Origin: HK-STAS-PATE-2 sp035906575
Lineage (GTDB): Bacteria; Patescibacteriota; Patescibacteriia; 2-12-FULL-60-25
Assembly: GCA_035906575.1 (NCBI GenBank)
Contig: JAMIEW010000039.1
Location: 1 to 20,616, forward strand
Length of the DNA stretch: 20,616 nt
Direction: 5' to 3'
Numbering within the stretch: position 1 is the first letter of the stretch; each line of letters opens with the position of its first letter. Below the pieces are notes generated by a model, which saw only the letters and a program-made list of their open reading frames with translations, was not told the DNA's origin and did not search any database. Shown one piece after another: positions 15,993-20,616 of this stretch. The translations under genes were made by a program, and so were the position numbers.

Positions 15993-17149
15993 CAATCACG
16001 ATACTTGCTAAGAATCGCTTCGACGGTATCGGAATTCAATCTATATTCAACCAATCCTTGATCCCTTAGTTTTTGCAGTTGGTTAAGGTCCAGTACCAAA
16101 CCCCTCTTCGTAGCGAGATGAAATCTCCCCCTTGCTACATCCTCGAAGGTGACGGCACGCTTTCTAATAGCATCTTCAAACGCTTCTAACGTTTTTTGCA
16201 CCGTGTCACCAAGGTTGGTCTCGCTTCCGAATTCCTTCATCTCGAATTCATCAACTATTCGCACAAGCTCCTCGGTACCCAGCTCAAGTCTTTTCATAGA
16301 ATCATACAGCGTCGCCACAACCCGTTTTGCTATATAGCGGGCACGACCCGTACCAGGTCTTATACCCATCCTGAGCAAAACAGATGCAACAACGATACAA
16401 TCCTGCAGCATCTTAGATTCAAAACTGTTATGAAAAGGCAAAAGCGCTGAAATAAGCGCAGCTTCAAACGGCGAACTCAAGCCATGCATGCGGGCAATGA
16501 TTGTTTCCAACCCAACCCCAAATTCGTATCCCACCACTTCGCCATTAAGACGCATAGCGACAAGGTTTCCACAATCTTCATACGGAGCTTGGCCGTGCTT
16601 AATAGCAAAAGTAAAACCGATACCATCAACGCCTGGCATGCCGTATGTCCAGCGGTAATATCTCGATGGACGCGAATCCCATTCAATGCCAGCACATGGA
16701 CAATGCGCTTGCCAAACACGTGCGAGATACCCGCACTCATCATTAGCTCGTATGATGAAATCATTCGGATCTATCCCAAGTCGTTGAAAAAAGAATTTGC
16801 TCGCAGCAGCGCAAAGTGCATCAAGCGAATCCGGATGTCCTAGCACGCCCGGCATCTTAAAGTAAGACATGTACGCGAGGTCGCCCCCTTGATCAGCTTT
16901 TGCAATGTTTTGCACTCGCAAACAGGGCTGAATGAGAAAAACCCCCGGAACAGGCACCGCCCTATTGGAAATAAGCGGCTTTAGCGAGGTAATTGTCGCG
17001 TTAGTAAAGATGACAGAGTCATCGTTTCGGGGAATAAGGGGTTCGGGATCAACCTGAAGGAATCCCGCCACTGAAAAACCCCCATAAAATGCATCAAGGA
17101 TATCCTGATGCGCCTCACTTATCTCTTCGGGAAATTTACGAGATCGCAT
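15992..17149 (-). CDS. Alanyl-tRNA-synthetase-like catalytic core protein (no editing domain)
   Basis: This 385-residue protein matches the class II core of AlaRS and nothing else of it. VIFTNATITSLKPL (46-59) aligns with the AlaRS segment LLFTNAGMNQFK, FLIQPCLRVQ (71-80) with SQRCVRAG of motif 2, YFKMPGVLG with FFEMLGNFS, CGNLVAMRLNGE with IWNIVFMQFN, and GYEFGVGLETIIARM (207-221) with DTGMGLERIAAVL of motif 3. RPGTGRARYIAKRVVATL then matches the start of the tRNA-recognition helices. The editing and C-Ala domains are missing. The motif 3 Arg (GLER) is replaced by Thr (GLET), and GPCGPC is lost. Full AlaRS has more than 800 residues, so this is a paralogue that probably adenylates a substrate, with carrier or tRNA transfer unknown. 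The start has GGAGG 5 bp upstream. It is last in the operon. Confidence 0.8.
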   Translation of the reverse strand: MRSRKFPEEISEAHQDILDAFYGGFSVAGFLQVDPEPLIPRNDDSVIFTNATITSLKPLISNRAVPVPGVFLIQPCLRVQNIAKADQGGDLAYMSYFKMPGVLGHPDSLDALCAAASKFFFQRLGIDPNDFIIRANDECGYLARVWQAHCPCAGIEWDSRPSRYYRWTYGMPGVDGIGFTFAIKHGQAPYEDCGNLVAMRLNGEVVGYEFGVGLETIIARMHGLSSPFEAALISALLPFHNSFESKMLQDCIVVASVLLRMGIRPGTGRARYIAKRVVATLYDSMKRLELGTEELVRIVDEFEMKEFGSETNLGDTVQKTLEAFEDAIRKRAVTFEDVARGRFHLATKRGLVLDLNQLQKLRDQGLVEYRLNSDTVEAILSKYRD

Positions 17150-17154
17150 CAATG

Positions 17155-17159
17155 CCTCC
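17155..17159 (-). promoter_or_regulatory. Shine-Dalgarno site fixing the AlaRS-like start
   Basis: GGAGG on the minus strand lies 5 bp before the ATG at 17149 and just inside an alternative in-frame ATG at 17161. It makes the second ATG the better start. Confidence 0.65.
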
Positions 17160-17216
17160 ATTTTTAAAGGTACTATCTTATGGTTACCAAAGTTTAGTCA
17201 TCACGTCCACCTGTTG

Positions 17217-17729
17217 CTAGCCTTGATGCGATTTCGAAGCCTGAGGACCTTCACCACCTTGATACTTACCGCTGTAGAGATCGATCTCCCCTTTCGGTAC
17301 CCAAAAACTCACCTGAGCAATCAACATACCAGGATAAATACGCACCGGAAGGGTTGCATAAAGCTGCAATGTTGATTTTCCATAATAACCTATATCGAAA
17401 AGATCGGCAGTTACATGAACGAAAAGACCCATGCGAGCCGTGCCTGATTTTGCATGAATGATTGGCACGAGATGGTTACTTCCTATTTTTTCCACTGTTT
17501 CTGCCAGCAAGAACTCTCCAGCCTTCATTTGGTACCCCTCTTCAGGAATTTCAAAAACCTTAAAAGCGTTTTCCTTTTTCGGATCTAAGACATCTTCGGT
17601 GTATTTTAGCAACTTGCCACCAAGCGCAAGATCGTAGGTATTCGTTGTTAAGCGATCAGAAGAAAAGGGCTCGATACGGATCTGCCCGTTGGTATGCCTT
17701 TTCTGTATTTCGCTACCGGTTAAAATCAT
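17217..17729 (-). CDS. dCTP-deaminase-fold protein with catalytic Glu replaced by Gln
   Basis: Dcd/DUT-fold trimers deaminate dCTP or hydrolyse dUTP. This 170-residue protein matches Dcd along its length: TNTYDLALGGKL, HAKSGTARMGLFVHVTADL, RIYPGMLIAQVSFW, and the C-terminal lid KYQGGEGPQASKS. Aligned on the segment after VTA, the Glu that activates water in E. coli Dcd (E138, in VLEFYN) is Gln122 here (TLQLYA). The usual GRSS reads AKSG. Deamination is therefore probably lost, although a nucleotide could still bind. Its start overlaps the upstream Dcd-like gene by 17 bp, with AAGGA one base before the ATG, so the two are tightly coupled. Subunit of a mixed complex, nucleotide sensor or altered enzyme are the options. 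Confidence 0.85.
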   Translation of the reverse strand: MILTGSEIQKRHTNGQIRIEPFSSDRLTTNTYDLALGGKLLKYTEDVLDPKKENAFKVFEIPEEGYQMKAGEFLLAETVEKIGSNHLVPIIHAKSGTARMGLFVHVTADLFDIGYYGKSTLQLYATLPVRIYPGMLIAQVSFWVPKGEIDLYSGKYQGGEGPQASKSHQG

Positions 17730-18234
17730 ATCCTTTTTCCATTAACACGGACTCTGTTGGCATACTCATCCTGCCATAGAGACCGAGATACGGCGCAATA
17801 TCCCCCTCGACTTGCCAAAAAGAAACTTGACCGATAATCATCCCCGGGTACAGGCGAAACGGCATAGCAGCCACAATCTCCAATGTCCACTGATGACTCG
17901 AAGTAACATGCCCCAAATTCGCAGACAATTGAACAAACAAACCTAAGCGCCCCATGGAACTTCGACCGATAAGCGACATACAGTATGTCCCGCTTCCAAT
18001 CTTTTCGAACGTTTGCCCAAGATACATCCTCCCCGGTTCTATCACATATCCTTCTTCTGGAAGACTGATTTCTTCAAAACGACTTTTTCCACCAACATAA
18101 CCAATAAAAACCTTCAAACACTTACCGAGTCGGTAATTGTAGCTATTCGGATTCACTTGACTGACAGAAAAAGGCTCGAGTGTTATATCGCCCGTTTCAA
18201 CTTGAGACACGATTTCTTTTCCTGTCAAAATCAT
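17713..18234 (-). CDS. dCTP-deaminase-fold protein with intact catalytic Glu but altered C-terminus
   Basis: This is a 173-residue paralogue of the next gene; both begin MILTG and share PEEGY, GRSS/AKSG-type loop, RLYPGM and QVSFW. Here the active-site segments look competent: GRSSMGRLGLF (90-100) and TLEI with Glu119 in the catalytic position. However, the C-terminal lid seen in Dcd enzymes (KYQGQ.GP..S) is not recognisable: the tail is YLGLYGRMSMPTESVLMEKG. Canonical dCTP deaminases make dUTP, a dTMP precursor. The start is 5 bp from the methyltransferase stop. A role in ordinary pyrimidine supply is possible, but duplication inside this operon argues for a dedicated one. Confidence 0.85.
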   Translation of the reverse strand: MILTGKEIVSQVETGDITLEPFSVSQVNPNSYNYRLGKCLKVFIGYVGGKSRFEEISLPEEGYVIEPGRMYLGQTFEKIGSGTYCMSLIGRSSMGRLGLFVQLSANLGHVTSSHQWTLEIVAAMPFRLYPGMIIGQVSFWQVEGDIAPYLGLYGRMSMPTESVLMEKGYDFNR

Positions 18235-18239
18235 AGAGA

Positions 18240-19052
18240 TTAAAACAACTCCGTATACCTGTCTGGGTACACTGATTGCCTATATCGCAAAACAAGTACG
18301 GCGTACTCTTGGTATTCCCTTAACTCATTTGTCGTTTTCTTGATTTCCATCAAGCGATCATACATCGCTGAATAAAGATCGCCGTCTTCGATGCCTAATT
18401 CTTTACACGCTTTATCGATTGTTGATCTACAGTAATAGTGCAGTTCTTCTTCACTCTCCTTTCTTAGAGAGCAACGATCTTCATACAATAATTCAAGCGA
18501 TCTATATGGCTTCATGATCTCGTCATATGGACGTACCGTTACCGTAATACCAAAAACCTGCCTACACTTCTCAACAAGCTCATCAGGAACGCTTTTTACC
18601 GCATAAAATGGAGATGCTAAAAGACAACCGCCATCCTGAAGCCAAGAAGTGCATTTTTCAACCATCTCTTCAGCGCTTGGAAAGAACCCCAACGAAGCCC
18701 CGACAACCACATGAGAAAACGCTTCATCTGAATTAAACGATAACCCGTTCGCTTGTTCATATCTCAGATTATTTTTTGGTGCGTATCCTTCTGCATTCCG
18801 CCGAGCCGCAACAACCGAATTCTCTGAAAGATCGAAACCCATGGCGCGACACCCCGAAAGAACCGCCATTTCGCGCGACGAAAACCCTGTCGTGCAAGCC
18901 ACTTCAAGAAGCGAGGATGCTTCATCCACCTTTCCAAAATTTACCCACTTTGAAACTGTCACATAAGCTCCTGGCGGCACATTCCACTGATTGATGAGCG
19001 AGATAAAGTCTACATAACTCAGTTTCTTGATTTCTGATGGGGTAATTTTCAT
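18240..19052 (-). CDS. Class I SAM-dependent methyltransferase
   Basis: The protein has 270 residues. It has a Rossmann-type SAM fold: motif I is LLEVACTTGFSS (48-59), the acidic end of strand 2 is GFDLSENSV (72-80), and SHVVVGASLGFFPSAEEMVEKC is followed by WLQDGGCLLASPFY. The rest is helical (about 170-270), with no known target-recognition domain, suggesting a small-molecule substrate. Motif I reads ACTTG rather than the common GCGTG, which is unusual but tolerable. It lies 5 bp after the S66 peptidase gene and 5 bp before the first Dcd-like gene, so it is fully embedded in the operon. Substrate unknown. Confidence 0.8.
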   Translation of the reverse strand: MKITPSEIKKLSYVDFISLINQWNVPPGAYVTVSKWVNFGKVDEASSLLEVACTTGFSSREMAVLSGCRAMGFDLSENSVVAARRNAEGYAPKNNLRYEQANGLSFNSDEAFSHVVVGASLGFFPSAEEMVEKCTSWLQDGGCLLASPFYAVKSVPDELVEKCRQVFGITVTVRPYDEIMKPYRSLELLYEDRCSLRKESEEELHYYCRSTIDKACKELGIEDGDLYSAMYDRLMEIKKTTNELREYQEYAVLVLRYRQSVYPDRYTELF

Positions 19053-19057
19053 AATCT

Positions 19058-20083
19058 TTAGCTTATAAACGGTGATTCAATTAACTCGAGGCGTTTTTCT
19101 CCCGTATCTAATTCAACCATGCCGCCAATTGGCAATATCCATTGCGGAAAAGTATGCCCGAAGTCCATATTTGCGATTATAGGAACATGTTTTCCACCGT
19201 ATTCTTCCACGACAACTTGATATACGGCGCGCTCCAGATCCTTTTTTGAGACATTGTCGTAATTACAACCTCTACCAATCAAAAGGCCGGTGATCCTCTC
19301 AAAGACACCCTGTGCGCCATAATTGCGCAAAATCCTTTTTATGCGATCTATCGATGGAGCTTCTTCGGAATTCTCCAAAAAAAGCACCTTTCCGCTCCAG
19401 AATTCTTTCGCAGGCCAATATTCAGTTCCTTTCAAAAACTCCAATACCTCGATACATCCGCCAAAAAGTTCGCCGCGGCGCTCTCCTTCGACGTTATTTA
19501 CAACATTCCAACCCTTATTCGGCTCAAATATCCTCTTAATACCGAGATTCTCTTTCTTTTCCCATGGAAGGATCTGCTCGGTCCATTCAGCGTACGGACG
19601 GAGAGTGAAACGAGACCAGTCAGAAAATAACATAGCCTCGAGATGATCTCTAAATTCCGTTGGGAACGATCCCTGCTCTGCAAAACCAGCCATAACAGAA
19701 GGACCGTGAAATGAGATAATACCGTGCATGCGCAGCCACACAAGTAACGTGGTCGTGTCTGAAAAACCCATAAAGAATTTTGGATTCTTCATCACCACCT
19801 CTTTGTCAAGGTATGGCAATATCCTGATCGAATCTTCACCGCCGATGGAAGCGATAATCCCCTTTACCTCAGGATCTCTAAAAGCAGCGTTAATATCATC
19901 GGCTCTTAGCTTGGGATTCGCCTGTAACTCGGCCTGACCAGCACGCGTAGAAGAAAATTCTTTAATGACAAAACCTAGCTCTTTCAATCGTTGAATGCCT
20001 TGATCAAAAACCCATGGATATTGCGCTGGTCCAGCCCATGACGGCGTTACAAGGGCAATTGTATCGCCTTTTTTTAATCTCAT
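19058..20083 (-). CDS. S66 family serine peptidase, MccF/LD-carboxypeptidase-like
   Basis: S66 enzymes use a Ser-Glu-His triad: LD-carboxypeptidases trim murein tetrapeptides, whereas MccF cleaves the amide or phosphoramidate link of processed microcin C and similar aminoacyl-nucleotides. Counting from the 5'-most ATG (20110), the triad is Ser117 in GFSDTT, Glu246 in FLENSEEAPS and His319 in FGHTFPQ. IGGEDSIRILPYLD and the LENSEE-PS segment look more MccF-like than LdcA-like. In-frame ATGs at 20110, 20095 and 20083 are possible; MRLKKGDTIALVTPS at 20083 fits the family best. No signal peptide is seen, so it is cytoplasmic. A place beside an aminoacyl-adenylate-type enzyme favours MccF-type chemistry, but this is inference. 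Confidence 0.85.
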   Translation of the reverse strand: MRLKKGDTIALVTPSWAGPAQYPWVFDQGIQRLKELGFVIKEFSSTRAGQAELQANPKLRADDINAAFRDPEVKGIIASIGGEDSIRILPYLDKEVVMKNPKFFMGFSDTTTLLVWLRMHGIISFHGPSVMAGFAEQGSFPTEFRDHLEAMLFSDWSRFTLRPYAEWTEQILPWEKKENLGIKRIFEPNKGWNVVNNVEGERRGELFGGCIEVLEFLKGTEYWPAKEFWSGKVLFLENSEEAPSIDRIKRILRNYGAQGVFERITGLLIGRGCNYDNVSKKDLERAVYQVVVEEYGGKHVPIIANMDFGHTFPQWILPIGGMVELDTGEKRLELIESPFIS

Positions 20084-20133
20084 GATACCGTTCATAATTA
20101 CACGATACATATTTCATTCTGTGGCGTAAAGTC

Positions 20134-20616
20134 TCATTTCTCAGAAACACACTGAGCAATATAATAAAGGTTCTTCCCCTTTCTCACCTTTTGGACCGAT
20201 TTAGGAAAAAGCAGCATGCCATCATCAGGCGCGATCTCATTACCACCTTCAATGTAACGACCAATTTTTTGCCCTCGTTTTACTTTTTGCCAACCGTTGT
20301 CCATCCCAGGCTCATATTCAAAATGGTCAGACTTGGCCTGCACCGAATGAGAGAGCGTATATATTTTTTGATTACGCGTTGAGATTTTGATCGCCTCTTC
20401 TCTCTTTATGGAGCCGACATGTTGCAGCGCTCTTTGCAAATCATCAATCGCACACTTAAGCCTACTCAGATCATCTTCTTTGCCCGTTTCATATCCAATC
20501 GCCATACCACCATGAAGCTCAACGTAGGCATCCGTCGTTCCGCGATTCTCCATACATTCGTCCACGGCAAGAATATTTTGTTGATCCATCAAGACATAAT
20601 CCGCAGAGAATAACTG
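20134..20616 (-). CDS. AstE/AspA-like zinc amidohydrolase, C-terminal part (cut by window edge)
   Basis: The frame is open to the right edge, so the N-terminus, with the expected HxxE zinc site, is not visible. The visible 160 residues begin QLFSADYVLMDQQN, which can be an internal segment. MAIGYETGKED fits the catalytic-Glu strand of succinylglutamate desuccinylase/aspartoacylase enzymes. The end (VKRGQKIGRYI, GNEIAPDDGMLLFPK) resembles their C-terminal barrel. Members hydrolyse N-acyl amino acids. An ATG at 20589 or TTG at 20592 would be too late for this family. It is the first visible gene of the operon; the S66 gene follows after about 50 bp. The family is suggested by short motifs only. 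Confidence 0.5.
   Translation of the reverse strand, partial: QLFSADYVLMDQQNILAVDECMENRGTTDAYVELHGGMAIGYETGKEDDLSRLKCAIDDLQRALQHVGSIKREEAIKISTRNQKIYTLSHSVQAKSDHFEYEPGMDNGWQKVKRGQKIGRYIEGGNEIAPDDGMLLFPKSVQKVRKGKNLYYIAQCVSEK

Noticed and set aside
1..20616. CRISPR array, tRNA, rRNA, transposase or integrase
   Set aside because: No regularly spaced repeats, cloverleaf-like sequence or matching protein motifs were seen on either strand.

Overview
The window looks like a stretch of chromosome from a Candidate Phyla Radiation (Patescibacteria) type bacterium, though no marker here fixes the lineage. The reasons are the compact gene packing with few good Shine-Dalgarno sites, a VirD4-like ATPase carrying a CxxC-x17-CxxC zinc ribbon next to a membrane-anchored partner, and the mix of cell-wall, Sec and YidC genes on one strand. 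Everything from 1 to 13497 reads leftwards on the minus strand. A short plus-strand block (13663-15805) follows. A second minus-strand operon then enters from the right edge and ends at a strong terminator at 15960-15992.

Housekeeping block (minus strand, in transcription order): nusA, yidC, secD, secF, a 441-residue membrane-anchored protein, a VirD4-like ATPase, uppP, an L,D-transpeptidase, a D,D-carboxypeptidase, rlmN and mnmA (cut by the left edge). The joins are tight (gaps of 0-17 bp, a 4-bp overlap, and a 59-bp uppP/ldt overlap), except for a hairpin spacer after secF and a 127-bp spacer after the carboxypeptidase gene. The themes are membrane protein insertion and export (YidC, SecDF), lipid-carrier recycling and peptidoglycan cross-link editing (UppP, LDT, DD-carboxypeptidase), DNA or protein transport (VirD4-like) and RNA modification (RlmN, MnmA). 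SecD carries a large extra insert with parvulin (PpiC-like) prolyl isomerase features. A palindromic repeat sits both in the rlmN upstream spacer and in frame inside mnmA.

Accessory block (plus strand): an unrecognised GC-rich gene with its own terminator, a RimL-type GNAT acetyltransferase with its own terminator, and an RBBP9/YdeN-like alpha/beta hydrolase that has no start codon and a frameshift in a run of six G. The GC-rich gene has base composition and codon use unlike its neighbours and is probably a recent arrival.

Right-hand operon (minus strand, in transcription order): an AstE/AspA-like zinc amidohydrolase (cut by the right edge), an S66 MccF/LD-carboxypeptidase-like serine peptidase, a SAM methyltransferase, two tandem dCTP-deaminase-fold proteins, and a short alanyl-tRNA-synthetase-like catalytic core with no editing domain. 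I know of no characterised pathway with this set. The family chemistries (acyl adenylation, nucleotide deamination, methylation, hydrolysis of peptidyl or acyl amides) would fit making and detoxifying a small aminoacyl or peptidyl nucleotide, or a nucleotide-depleting defence. This is the best candidate for an undescribed system in the window, and that functional reading is inference.

No tRNA, rRNA, CRISPR array, transposase or integrase was found. No gap above 300 bp lacks a gene. The largest gaps are 15806-15991 (terminator at its right end, otherwise nothing seen) and 13498-13662 (nusA leader).
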